In this document: piece after piece, positions 18,204 to 27,483 of the stretch
Position numbering within the stretch: the stretch's first letter is position 1
How the letters are laid out: each line of letters opens with the position of its first letter
Source of the DNA: Clostridia bacterium
GTDB taxonomy: Bacteria > Bacillota > Clostridia > RUG12999
Length of the DNA: 64,000 bases
Direction of reading: 5' to 3'
Assembly: GCA_017467445.1 (NCBI GenBank)
Contig: JAFTSG010000016.1
Span: 1 to 64,000, forward strand
The notes under the pieces: generated by a model
What the model saw: the letters and a program-made list of their open reading frames with translations, nothing else
Database searches by the model: none
Told to the model about the DNA's origin: nothing
Translations under genes and position numbers: made by a program

Positions 18204-19817
18204 TTATCCCCTTAAAAGTTTAATTTTTGCAAGAATTTCTGCTATTTTTTCACCTTTCGGGAAAGAAAGAATATCTTCCCTTGAAACGCCACCGAAAGTA
18301 AGAAGTGTAAGCAGGTACGCAATTCCCGAACATCCGCCGGCGATTACAAAATTAACAAGTGTAAACATAAAGCTGTCTCCGAGAACGCCGTTTAACACAC
18401 CATAAACAAAATATGCTACCGTTCCCATTACAACAGCCGCAAGAAGCGGTTTTATCCAGAAATTAATTCCTATATCCGCTTTGGTTATTTTTTTGATGTA
18501 TATAAGGTTTAAAAACATATAGATGAAGTAGCAAACAGTTGTTCCTATCGGAGCACCGTTTATGTTTATTGCGGGATTGCTTACAAGAACGTAGTTTATT
18601 ACAACTTTTGCAATTCCGCCTACAAATATGTTTGCAACAGGAACAAGCACATTCCCTGTTGCCTGCAGAATTGAGTTTGTTACAAGAACCATAGAAACAA
18701 ACACAACCGCCGGTGCAATAAGCTGAAGAAGAAGTGCCGCATCATCTGTTTTAAACAGAATTTTAAGTATTGGGCTTGCAAGCGTACCAAGTCCCACTGC
18801 ACAAGGAAGTGCAAACACATACGCCGCTTTAAGCGACTGTGTTGTAGTTACCCTTACTGTTTTTGTATCCTTTACCACAAACGCTCTTGCTATCGCCGGC
18901 ACAAGCGCCAGACAAAGCGACATCACAAGTGTCGGCGGCATATTGTAAAGAACAACCGCTTTACTTGTGTATCTGCCATAAAGAACAACCGGACTTTCGG
19001 AAATAAGGTGTTTTATAGAGTCAAGATTTCTGCCTATAAGAACAGTATCTATCATATTTGTAAGTGTAAATACAGATGCGCTTATTGTTACAGGAATTGC
19101 TATCATCAGCAGTTTTTTAAGTATTGTTCCCACAGGTGCAGGTTGCGCTGTATCATCTATGTTTTCATAAATAGATTTTTTCTTTTTTGCATGAATTACC
19201 GCAAGAATTATAAGCGACATAAGCGACCCTGCAGTTACACCAAGAACCGCACCCGAAGCCGCAATATGAAGACCGCGATTCAGAAGAAGATATGCAAGCA
19301 CATATCCTATAATAAGCTTGCCCGAGGCTTCAACAACCTCACTTATTGCCGTTGGAATCATATTGGACATGCCCTGGAAAAATCCGCGGTATACACTCAT
19401 AATCGACACAAAAAGGATTGACGGAGCAATTGCCATAACTGCAATGTTGGAGTTTGCAAACTTGGTGGTTGCCGCCCATTTGTCAGCAAACAGGAAAAGT
19501 GCGCCGCTGCCAAGAATACCTATGACAAGAAAAATTGCATATGCCGTGTGGTATATGCGCTTTGTTTCACGTAAGGCTCCCTGCACCATACTTTCCGACA
19601 CCATTTTTGAAACCGCAACCGGAAGACCTGCCGTTGCAACAACAAAAAGTCCTGAATATATGTTATATGCCGCATTGAAATAACCCATTCCCTCATCACC
19701 TATAAGGTGCTGAAGTGGGATTTTAAACATTGCGCCTATTATTTTAACCATAAGGTTTGCTACCAGCAGAATTGCCGAACCTTTAGCAACCGATTGCCCC
19801 ATTGATTTAGCTGACAT
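18204..19817 (-). CDS. SpoVB/MurJ-like polysaccharide flippase (MOP superfamily)
   Basis: This is a 537-aa polytopic membrane protein with about 14 predicted helices, of the MATE/MOP flippase fold that moves lipid-linked wall precursors. The N-terminal KGSAILLVANLMVKIIGAMFKIPL and SVYRGFFQGMSNMIPTA segments are typical of the SpoVB/YabM/YkvU group. A GGAGGATAGCTT ribosome site and a strong promoter precede it. Position ahead of mazG matches YabM of Bacillus better than SpoVB itself, so the exact paralogue is left open. Confidence 0.88.
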   Translation of the reverse strand: MSAKSMGQSVAKGSAILLVANLMVKIIGAMFKIPLQHLIGDEGMGYFNAAYNIYSGLFVVATAGLPVAVSKMVSESMVQGALRETKRIYHTAYAIFLVIGILGSGALFLFADKWAATTKFANSNIAVMAIAPSILFVSIMSVYRGFFQGMSNMIPTAISEVVEASGKLIIGYVLAYLLLNRGLHIAASGAVLGVTAGSLMSLIILAVIHAKKKKSIYENIDDTAQPAPVGTILKKLLMIAIPVTISASVFTLTNMIDTVLIGRNLDSIKHLISESPVVLYGRYTSKAVVLYNMPPTLVMSLCLALVPAIARAFVVKDTKTVRVTTTQSLKAAYVFALPCAVGLGTLASPILKILFKTDDAALLLQLIAPAVVFVSMVLVTNSILQATGNVLVPVANIFVGGIAKVVINYVLVSNPAININGAPIGTTVCYFIYMFLNLIYIKKITKADIGINFWIKPLLAAVVMGTVAYFVYGVLNGVLGDSFMFTLVNFVIAGGCSGIAYLLTLLTFGGVSREDILSFPKGEKIAEILAKIKLLRG

Positions 19818-19852
19818 AAGCTATCCTCCAAAATTATGTTACAATACTACTA

Positions 19853-19881
19853 ATTATAGTATATTACGTGCTAAAAGTCAA
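19853..19881 (-). promoter_or_regulatory. Promoter of the spoVB-like operon
   Basis: TTGACT (19881-19876) and TATAAT (19858-19853) are 17 bp apart, diverging from the ftsK promoter. Confidence 0.85.
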
Positions 19882-19927
19882 GTATACCGCTATATCGGCA
19901 GATTCCCGAAAAAATTTGAAAAAGCTA

Positions 19928-19956
19928 TGGAAATTAAGTAAATTATATGTTATAAT
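19928..19956 (+). promoter_or_regulatory. ftsK promoter, extended -10
   Basis: TATAAT (19951-19956) is preceded by TGT (extended -10) and a weak TGGAAA -35 (19928-19933), 17 bp apart. Confidence 0.6.
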
Positions 19957-19993
19957 GTTATTATATATACTATTTTTGAAAGGACATCTTCCA

Positions 19994-22306
19994 ATGGCAA
20001 AAAAAGTTGTAAGAAAAAAATCAAAAACTTCTTCTAAATCTTCCGCTAATCAGCAAGCGGGCGTTAAAAAGGAATTGCTCCCGCTTATCAGCGTGGGAAT
20101 TGGAATATTTTTTATTATAAGCATATGGTTTTCCGGAGGTGGCATTATAGGCCGTTTTATTACGGATACACTGCGCGGACTTTTTGGCAATGTGGTATAC
20201 GCACTGCCCGTGGTTCTTATTGCCTGTGCGGCAATGGCACTGCTTGACAACAGCAAAAAATCCATGGCAAAAATATGGACAATAGGTCTTTGTCCTGTTG
20301 TTTTTTCCATGATTAATCATTTTATATATCGCCTTAACCCCGACAATGCGTTTGAGGGGGTTATCCGCAATTTTGAAATTGCGCAAAGTGGCGGCGGTGG
20401 CGGCGTTTTCGGTGCGCTTATCGAACCATTTATTTCCCTTATCGGATTTGTAGGTGCTGCTATTGTTCTTTTTATCGTCCTTGCCGCAATAGTGGTTATA
20501 ATTTTTGAAATTTCCGTAACCGAACTGTTTGGTAAGGTTACATCAAAAGCAAAAGAAGGTTTTGCCGAATATAAACAAACCCGTGCCGAAGAAAAACAGG
20601 CGGCAAAATCTCTTGAAAAAGAATTCGAGGCACAGTCGGTATATACAGGTGAAGACGACGAGCCTGATGAAGAGCTTGAAGCATACACCTGGATGACTGA
20701 CGATGTTGTAATTAACGATACTCTTGACAATAAAAATGAGGACAAGCCCGAAGAAGAGCCCGTTTCCGAACCGGAACCGTCAAAAGAAGAAAAAGATACT
20801 GAAGATAATTCTATGATACCCATAGAAATTGAAACTCCGCCGATTATACAGGAATATATATTCCCGACTCCCGACCTTCTTTACGAAGGACCGAAAGTAC
20901 ATACAGGCGGCAAAATTGACCAGCTTAAAGCAAATGCTGCTCGTCTTGTTGAAATTTTTGCAAGCTTTGGTATTGAAACCAAGGTTACAAATATAACACG
21001 CGGTTCAAGCGTAACAAGATACGAGGTTGTTCCCGCACCGGGTATTAAAGTAACCAAAATTACCGCACTTGACCAGGATATTGCACTGCGTCTTCCTGCA
21101 AACAACGTGCGTATTGAAGTTCTGCCCGGATACGTTGGGGTTGAAGTTTCAAACGATTCCATTTCCACCGTATATCTCCGTAGTATTATTGAATCTGCCG
21201 AATTCAAAAATCATCCATCCAAACTTGCAGTTGCAGTTGGTAAGGATATAAACGGCAACACAGTTGTTATGGATATTGCAAAAACACCTCACCTTCTTAT
21301 CGCAGGTGCTACCGGTTCCGGTAAGAGTGTGTGTATTAACACAATCGTTTCAAGTATTTTATATAAATCAACACCGCAGGAAGTTAAACTTGTTATGGTT
21401 GACCCCAAGGTTGTTGAGCTTAGCGTTTATAACGGAATTCCGCACCTTCTCGTGCCTATAGTAACCGACCCGAGAAAAGCGGCAGGTGCACTTTACTGGG
21501 CGGTTTCCGAAATGGAAGACAGGTACAAAAAATTTGCAGAACTTGGTGTCCGTGACCTTGAGGGATATAACAAAAAGCTTACTGCAAACGACGAAAATGC
21601 GCAGGCTCTTCCGCAGATTGTAATTATAATCGACGAGCTTGCCGACCTTATGATGGTTGCGGCAAACGAGGTTCAGGACTATATCTGCCGTCTTGCACAG
21701 AAAGCAAGAGCCGCGGGTATGCACCTTATCCTCGCAACACAGCGTCCGTCTGTTGACGTTATTACCGGTCTTATCAAAGCTAATATTCCGTCACGTATTT
21801 CATTTGCGGTTTCAAGTGCAGTAGACTCAAGAACAATTCTTGACGGCGGCGGTGCTGAAAAGCTTATGGGTAAAGGCGATATGCTTATGATGCTTGCAGG
21901 TGCATCCAAGCTTAACCGTGTGCAGGGTGCATTTGTTTCCGATACAGATGTTGAATCGGTTGTAAGCTTTGCAAAAGATCAGACAACTGCTGAATATAAC
22001 AGCGACGTTCTTAAAACCATTGAGGTAAGCTCCGCAGGCGGCGGAAACAACTCCGGTAGTGACAGCGGTGCCGACCACGACGACCTTTTTGTTGAGGCTG
22101 CAGAGGTTGCTTTTGAGCTTGGACAGGTTTCCGCATCAATGCTACAAAGACGGCTTAAAGTAGGTTATGCCCGTGCCGGCAGACTTATTGATATACTTGA
22201 TAAAAAGAGGGTTATTTCCACATATGACGGAAGTAACAAACCCCGTACTCTTCAAATGACAAGACAGGAATTTAACGAAATGCTGGAGCGAGAAAATGAA
22301 CAGTAA
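19994..22306 (+). CDS. ftsK: FtsK/SpoIIIE-type DNA translocase
   Basis: This hexameric motor pumps chromosomal DNA through the division or sporulation septum. The 770-aa protein has four N-terminal membrane helices (within about 25-180), an acidic linker, the alpha/beta motor with Walker [10 protein letters not shown] (near residue 437) and Walker [12 protein letters not shown], and a C-terminal winged-helix gamma domain that reads polar DNA motifs. The start [11 protein letters not shown] is preferred over an in-frame ATG 126 bp upstream, because the promoter -10 lies between the two. FtsK and SpoIIIE cannot be told apart by sequence alone. It overlaps ygiQ by 11 bp. Confidence 0.93.
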   Translation: MAKKVVRKKSKTSSKSSANQQAGVKKELLPLISVGIGIFFIISIWFSGGGIIGRFITDTLRGLFGNVVYALPVVLIACAAMALLDNSKKSMAKIWTIGLCPVVFSMINHFIYRLNPDNAFEGVIRNFEIAQSGGGGGVFGALIEPFISLIGFVGAAIVLFIVLAAIVVIIFEISVTELFGKVTSKAKEGFAEYKQTRAEEKQAAKSLEKEFEAQSVYTGEDDEPDEELEAYTWMTDDVVINDTLDNKNEDKPEEEPVSEPEPSKEEKDTEDNSMIPIEIETPPIIQEYIFPTPDLLYEGPKVHTGGKIDQLKANAARLVEIFASFGIETKVTNITRGSSVTRYEVVPAPGIKVTKITALDQDIALRLPANNVRIEVLPGYVGVEVSNDSISTVYLRSIIESAEFKNHPSKLAVAVGKDINGNTVVMDIAKTPHLLIAGATGSGKSVCINTIVSSILYKSTPQEVKLVMVDPKVVELSVYNGIPHLLVPIVTDPRKAAGALYWAVSEMEDRYKKFAELGVRDLEGYNKKLTANDENAQALPQIVIIIDELADLMMVAANEVQDYICRLAQKARAAGMHLILATQRPSVDVITGLIKANIPSRISFAVSSAVDSRTILDGGGAEKLMGKGDMLMMLAGASKLNRVQGAFVSDTDVESVVSFAKDQTTAEYNSDVLKTIEVSSAGGGNNSGSDSGADHDDLFVEAAEVAFELGQVSASMLQRRLKVGYARAGRLIDILDKKRVISTYDGSNKPRTLQMTRQEFNEMLERENEQ

Positions 22307-24200
22307 TTTTCTTCCCGTTACAAAAGAAGAAATAATTTCACTTGGTTGGGACGCGCCCGATTTTGTATTTGTAACCGGCGACGCATATGTTGACCATCCA
22401 TCCTTTGCGTGTGCTATTTTATCAAGGGTGCTTGAAAGCAAGGGATTTAAAGTGGCAATCCTCCCCCAGCCGTCAGTCAGCAGTGATGCTGATTTTAAGC
22501 GGTTTGGTAAACCCCGTCTTGGGTTTCTTGTATCCGCAGGTAATATAGATTCAATGGTTGCGCACTATACCGCCGCAAAGAAAAAACGCCATGATGACGC
22601 ATATTCCCCCGGCGGCAAGGCAGGGTATCGCCCTGACCGTGCAACTATTTCCTATTGCAACCGCATCCGTCAGGCATACAAGGATGTGCCGATAATTATA
22701 GGCGGAATTGAAGCGTCGCTCCGCAGATTTGCACATTATGATTACTGGGATGATAAGGTACGCCGCAGCGTTTTATTTGACAGCGGCGCCGACCTTTTGA
22801 TATATGGTATGGGCGAGCGAATTCTGACCGAGGTTGCCGTGGCACTGAATAACGGATTTGATATAAAACAACTTACCTATATTGACGGCACGGTTTATAT
22901 TGCCGACAATTTAGACGGGCTTACCGATTACGAACTTTGTCCGTCGTTCAAAGATGTTTCCACATCAAAAACGGCATATGCAAAGTCCGTAAAACTACAA
23001 TATACAGAGCATAATCCCATAAAAGGAAAAACAATTGTGCAGGAGCACGATGGTAAATATATTGTTGCAAACAAACCGGCAATGCCTCTTTCAAGAACAG
23101 AGCTTGACCGTGTGTTTGCACTTAAATTTGAACGAAAATGGCATCCGATGTATGATGATATGGGCGGCATCCCCGCCATTGAAGAAGTGCAGTTTTCCAT
23201 AATCAGTTCAAGAGGCTGTTACGGCGGATGCAATTTCTGTGCCCTTGCATTTCATCAGGGCAGAATGGTGCAATCAAGAAGCCATAAATCCATAATAACG
23301 GAAGCGGAAAAGTTTGTGTGGAACCCCGATTTTAAAGGATATATCCACGATGTAGGCGGGCCGACGGCAAATTTCCGAGACCCTGCTTGCGACCATCAGC
23401 TTGAGCACGGTGTGTGCACAAGCAAACAGTGTATGGCACCGAAGCTTTGTCCTAATATGAAGGTTTCGCACAGCGATTATCTTGACCTCTTACGAAAACT
23501 CCGTAAAATAAAAGGTGTAAAAAAGGTGTTTATCCGTTCAGGACTTCGGTTTGATTATATAATGGCGGATAAAAATGATGAGTTTTTTAACGAGCTTTGC
23601 GAGCATCACATAAGCGGTCAGCTTAAGGTTGCGCCGGAACACGTCTGCGATGAGGTTCTTCGTTTGATGGGGAAACCAAAAAACGATGTTTACAATGCGT
23701 TTAAAGATAAGTTTTATAAAATAAATGAAAAGATAGGCAAAAAACAGTATCTTGTCCCCTATCTTATGTCAAGCCATCCGGGAAGCACCCTCCGCAGTGC
23801 AATAAAGCTTGCACTGTATCTTAAAAAAGAGGGACTTAATCCACAGCAGGTACAGGATTTTTATCCCACACCGGGTACAATTTCAACCTGTATGTACTAC
23901 ACCGGACTTGACCCAATGACAATGAAAAAAGTCTACGTTGCAAAATCTCCGGAAGAAAAGCGGATGCAGCGTGCACTTTTACAATATAAAAAACCCGAAA
24001 ATGCCGCGCTTGTACGAAAGGCTCTTGTTCAGGCAGGACGCGAGGATTTAATCGGGTACGGGAAAGAATGTTTAATTCGTCCCGAAAGGAAAGGAGTTTC
24101 TAGTAATGTCAACACAAATAATAAACGGCAAGGAAGTTTCAGCAAGAATAAAAGGGGAGCTCAAAAATCAGGTGGCAGAGCTAAAGGAAAAAGGCATTAA
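22296..24200 (+). CDS. YgiQ-family radical SAM protein
   Basis: The 634-aa protein belongs to the large YgiQ radical SAM family, whose reaction is unknown. It has the N-terminal [23 protein letters not shown] block, the [4Fe-4S] motif [12 protein letters not shown] (CxxxCxxC near residue 307), VGGPTANF and the [17 protein letters not shown] block. The C-terminal tail of about 30 residues is rich in Lys, Arg, Asn and Gly and is encoded in the 95 bp shared with folD. It starts inside the ftsK end, so it is translationally coupled. Confidence 0.92.
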   Translation: MNSNFLPVTKEEIISLGWDAPDFVFVTGDAYVDHPSFACAILSRVLESKGFKVAILPQPSVSSDADFKRFGKPRLGFLVSAGNIDSMVAHYTAAKKKRHDDAYSPGGKAGYRPDRATISYCNRIRQAYKDVPIIIGGIEASLRRFAHYDYWDDKVRRSVLFDSGADLLIYGMGERILTEVAVALNNGFDIKQLTYIDGTVYIADNLDGLTDYELCPSFKDVSTSKTAYAKSVKLQYTEHNPIKGKTIVQEHDGKYIVANKPAMPLSRTELDRVFALKFERKWHPMYDDMGGIPAIEEVQFSIISSRGCYGGCNFCALAFHQGRMVQSRSHKSIITEAEKFVWNPDFKGYIHDVGGPTANFRDPACDHQLEHGVCTSKQCMAPKLCPNMKVSHSDYLDLLRKLRKIKGVKKVFIRSGLRFDYIMADKNDEFFNELCEHHISGQLKVAPEHVCDEVLRLMGKPKNDVYNAFKDKFYKINEKIGKKQYLVPYLMSSHPGSTLRSAIKLALYLKKEGLNPQQVQDFYPTPGTISTCMYYTGLDPMTMKKVYVAKSPEEKRMQRALLQYKKPENAALVRKALVQAGREDLIGYGKECLIRPERKGVSSNVNTNNKRQGSFSKNKRGAQKSGGRAKGKRH

Positions 24201-24957
24201 TCCCGGTCTTGCAGTAGTTATCGTAGGAGATGACCCGGCTTCCAGAGTATATGTAAACAACAAGAAGAAAGCTTGCGAAGAAATAGGCATTTATTCTGAG
24301 GAATATGCTCTTCCCGCCGAAACCTCGCAAGCCGAGCTTCTTGACCTTATAAAAACATTATCGGATGCAAAACACATCAGCGGTATTTTAGTTCAGCTTC
24401 CGCTGCCGAAACATCTTGATGAAAAGGCAGTTATTGCGGCTATTCCGCCAGAAAAGGATGTGGATGCATTCCACCCGGTTAACGTTGGTAAAATTATGAT
24501 TGGCGATTTTGATTTTCTCCCCTGCACACCGGCAGGCGTTATGGAGCTTATTGCCGAATCGGGAATTGACCCGGCAGGAAAAGAATGTGTTGTAATCGGC
24601 AGAAGCAACATTGTAGGAAAACCACAGGCAATGCTTTTACTTCATAAAAATGCAACAGTTACAATCTGCCATTCAAAAACAGTTGACCTTAAAAGTGTTT
24701 GCCGCCGCGCCGATATTCTTGTTGCGGCTGTTGGAAAAGCTAAATTTGTTACTGCAGATATGATTAAACCCGGCGCAGTTGTAATTGACGTTGGTATGAA
24801 CAGAGATGAAAACGGCAAGCTTTGCGGCGACGTTGATTTTGAAAACGTTAAAGAAGTTGCCGGTGCAATAACTCCCGTTCCCGGCGGCGTTGGTCCTATG
24901 ACAATTGCAATGCTTATGAAAAATGCAGTTAAGGCGGCACTTATTCAGAAAAAGTAA
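24106..24957 (+). CDS. folD: Methylene-THF dehydrogenase / methenyl-THF cyclohydrolase
   Basis: FolD converts 5,10-methylene-THF to 10-formyl-THF via the methenyl form. The 283-aa protein carries [23 protein letters not shown] with the catalytic Lys/Tyr pair, [36 protein letters not shown] and [11 protein letters not shown]. Its ATG lies 95 bp before the ygiQ stop. It has an AAAGGAG site inside ygiQ, and homologues begin at this same point, so the long overlap appears real. A clean terminator follows. Confidence 0.97.
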   Translation: MSTQIINGKEVSARIKGELKNQVAELKEKGINPGLAVVIVGDDPASRVYVNNKKKACEEIGIYSEEYALPAETSQAELLDLIKTLSDAKHISGILVQLPLPKHLDEKAVIAAIPPEKDVDAFHPVNVGKIMIGDFDFLPCTPAGVMELIAESGIDPAGKECVVIGRSNIVGKPQAMLLLHKNATVTICHSKTVDLKSVCRRADILVAAVGKAKFVTADMIKPGAVVIDVGMNRDENGKLCGDVDFENVKEVAGAITPVPGGVGPMTIAMLMKNAVKAALIQKK

Positions 24958-24973
24958 TATACTTTAAAAAGGT

Positions 24974-25006
24974 AAAGCACCGTTTTAACGGTGCTTTGTT
25001 TTTTTA
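24974..25006 (+). terminator. folD terminator
   Basis: AAAGCACCG/CGGTGCTTT stem with a TTAA loop, followed by a T-rich run that extends into the end of convergent nadE. Confidence 0.85.
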
Positions 25007-26857
25007 TTCTAATTCCGATAAAAAGAGTTCTGCTGCTGCATCGGACGGCATTTTAAAATCTGTTCTCGGCGAGAGCGAAATCTCTCCTACTTTCGGGCCG
25101 TCGGGCACACATGAACGTTTGAACTGCTGAGTGAAAAATCTTCTGTAAAAGGTTTTAAGCCATTTAAGAATTGTTTCCGCTTCATACTCTCCGTCAAATG
25201 CATCTGCCGCGAGTCTGTATATTTTTTTTGGTTCAAAAGAGTATTTTACCGCATAGTAAATAAAGAAATCGTGCAGCTCGTACGGACCTACAATATCTTC
25301 GGTTTTCTGCGCAATATCGCCTTCCTCCGGTGGAAGAAGTTCGGGACTTACAGGTGTATCAAGAATGTCAAGCATCACTTCCTTAAGCTCACCGCTTGAT
25401 ACGTCTGCAACATATTTTACAATATAGCGCACAAGTGTTTTCGGTACACCGCTGTTTACTCCGTACATTGACATATGGTCGCCGTTGTAGGTTGCCCATC
25501 CGAGTGCAAGCTCCGACATATCGCCCGTGCCTATTACAATGCCATTTTCCATATTGGCAATATCCATAAGCACTTGTGTGCGTTCTCTTGCCTGTGCATT
25601 TTCATACACCGCATTATGATTGTTTATATCGTGGCCGATGTCCTCTATATGCTTTGTTACAGAATCGGAGATATCTACACATTTAAGGGTAACACCAAGT
25701 GCCTCGCAAAGCTTTTCAGCGTTGCCTTTTGTTCTTTCAGTAGTGCCAAAACACGGCATTGTTACCGCAATTATATTCTTTTTATCCCAACCAAGATTGT
25801 AAAACGCACGTACGCAGACAATAAGTGCAAGTGTGGAATCAAGTCCGCCCGAAATGCCAATAACAGCGGTTTTGCTGTATGAACGGGATAGGCGTTTTTC
25901 AAGACCTGCCGCCTGAATTTTAAGAATTTCCTCGCACTTGCCGAGTTCCGGAACAAACGGATATTTACTATATTTTCTTGTAAGCGGTGTGTCGGAAAGT
26001 TCCATTTCAAAAATGCTTACTGCATATTCGCCTGTACTTTCCGGATAATATGCTTTTTTTCTTTCGCCGCCAAGCATTTTTACGTCAATATCGGTTATTG
26101 CTTCCGTTTTTTCAAATGGTACATTTTCCGCTAGAACTGCGCCGTTTTCTGCTATTATACTGTGACCTGCATAAACCGCATCGGTTGTTGATTCGCCGTC
26201 TCCCGCATTTGAATACATATATCCGCTAATAAGCTTACTGCTTGTCATTTTTATCATATTTCTTCTTATATCTGCCCTGCCGATAGTTTCGGTCTGAGAC
26301 GCAGAATTAAGAATAATGTTTGCACCCTCTGCCGCGTGGACTTCCGCAAGAGAATATATACCAAAATCATTTCCCGTTACTGCCGCAAATGAGAATTCGG
26401 GAAGCTCGGCGCATTTAAACAGAATATCTGTGCCGAACAGGGTGGACTTACCAAATATATCAATTTCAAATGTTTCTTCCGGTGCAGATGCAAAATATCT
26501 GTTTGCATTTGCTGACGGCACTATACCAAGAATTTTTCCTTTATAGACAACCGCGCTGCAGTTGTAGAGTTTTCCCTCAAATGCAAACGGAAGTCCTACC
26601 GCAAAAACAATATTTGCACGTCTTGTTCCTTCGGCAATATCCAAAAGTGCTTCTTTTGCTCCGGAAATCAGTTTTTCCTGAAAAAACAAATCCCCGCAGG
26701 TAGCTCCTGTTATGCAAAGCTCCGGCAAAAGCGCAAGTCGCACTCCTGCTTGTGCCGCTTCTTTTACAAGAGATATTATTTCTTTTGCATTTGATTTGCA
26801 GTCTGCAAGCCTTATTTCAGGGGTAAGGCACGCACATTTGATAAATCCGTGTTTCAT
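25004..26857 (-). CDS. nadE: NAD(+) synthetase, glutamine-type architecture with degenerate glutaminase domain
   Basis: NadE amidates nicotinic acid adenine dinucleotide to NAD using ATP. The 617-aa protein has the two-domain plan: a nitrilase-like glutaminase (about 1-290) and a synthetase with the PP-loop SGGLDS (336-341) and GTGDMSELALGW. Of the Glu-Lys-Cys glutaminase triad, E46 (LPELCIT) is kept. The Lys of the usual GIVPK is S115 (GIVPSANANRYF), and the usual ICEDLW cysteine segment reads VTGNDFG (160-166), without Cys. The synthetase may therefore use free ammonia, or another subunit supplies it. AAGGAGACTTATTT precedes the ATG. It is the last gene of the polC transcription unit. Confidence 0.93.
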   Translation of the reverse strand: MKHGFIKCACLTPEIRLADCKSNAKEIISLVKEAAQAGVRLALLPELCITGATCGDLFFQEKLISGAKEALLDIAEGTRRANIVFAVGLPFAFEGKLYNCSAVVYKGKILGIVPSANANRYFASAPEETFEIDIFGKSTLFGTDILFKCAELPEFSFAAVTGNDFGIYSLAEVHAAEGANIILNSASQTETIGRADIRRNMIKMTSSKLISGYMYSNAGDGESTTDAVYAGHSIIAENGAVLAENVPFEKTEAITDIDVKMLGGERKKAYYPESTGEYAVSIFEMELSDTPLTRKYSKYPFVPELGKCEEILKIQAAGLEKRLSRSYSKTAVIGISGGLDSTLALIVCVRAFYNLGWDKKNIIAVTMPCFGTTERTKGNAEKLCEALGVTLKCVDISDSVTKHIEDIGHDINNHNAVYENAQARERTQVLMDIANMENGIVIGTGDMSELALGWATYNGDHMSMYGVNSGVPKTLVRYIVKYVADVSSGELKEVMLDILDTPVSPELLPPEEGDIAQKTEDIVGPYELHDFFIYYAVKYSFEPKKIYRLAADAFDGEYEAETILKWLKTFYRRFFTQQFKRSCVPDGPKVGEISLSPRTDFKMPSDAAAELFLSELE

Positions 26858-26883
26858 AAATAAGTCTCCTTATCTTTTGTATA

Positions 26884-27435
26884 TTAATCCATAATTCTTC
26901 GTATTCCGTAGGTTCCTATTTCGGGGTCCATAAAAATCGGTAGTTTTGGCGGATAATATGCAAATATTATAAATGCCGCCAGCAAAATAATGACAACTGA
27001 AAAGGCACGCATACCCTGCCGCTTTGACGGATACATATATGCGCACAGATAATGCGCCGTGAATTGCCCTGTCATAACCGACAAAGTCGCAATTAGAAAA
27101 TCAATGGCTTTGCTGTGAATTCCGAAAGCGCAAATGTAAAAATAGTACATCATTACTGTCATAAGCGGCGAAAGCGTTGCCGACAGTGCCGCCGATGTTA
27201 TAACCATCGCCCTTGATATTTTTAGCTTATACCTTGCAAAATATGCCGCCGTCCAGAACATAAGCGTAGGATAAAAAAGTGTTTTTAAATATTCCCACAC
27301 ACTTTTGTTTATTGGCACAAATGGTGCCAGAATTTCCGCCTGATTTGTAAGATTATAAATATGTCTTCCCGCCGCTGACATAGCCACTATCAGCGGCACG
27401 CTTATCCAAATCCACTTTTCAAACTGTGCTTTCAT
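26884..27435 (-). CDS. DUF6512-like integral membrane protein
   Basis: The 183-aa protein has about five hydrophobic segments and resembles the clostridial DUF6512 family of unknown function, by overall pattern (for example KSVWEYLKTLFYPTLMFW and a C-terminal FMDPEIGTYGI). GGAGGAAAGCTAA precedes the ATG. It lies 48 bp after polC and 26 bp before nadE on the same strand. I do not know what it does; nothing suggests a link to replication or NAD beyond position. Confidence 0.65.
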   Translation of the reverse strand: MKAQFEKWIWISVPLIVAMSAAGRHIYNLTNQAEILAPFVPINKSVWEYLKTLFYPTLMFWTAAYFARYKLKISRAMVITSAALSATLSPLMTVMMYYFYICAFGIHSKAIDFLIATLSVMTGQFTAHYLCAYMYPSKRQGMRAFSVVIILLAAFIIFAYYPPKLPIFMDPEIGTYGIRRIMD

Positions 27436-27483
27436 TTAGCTTTCCTCCAACACACAGTATATGCGTTTTCGGAGCACTAAATG

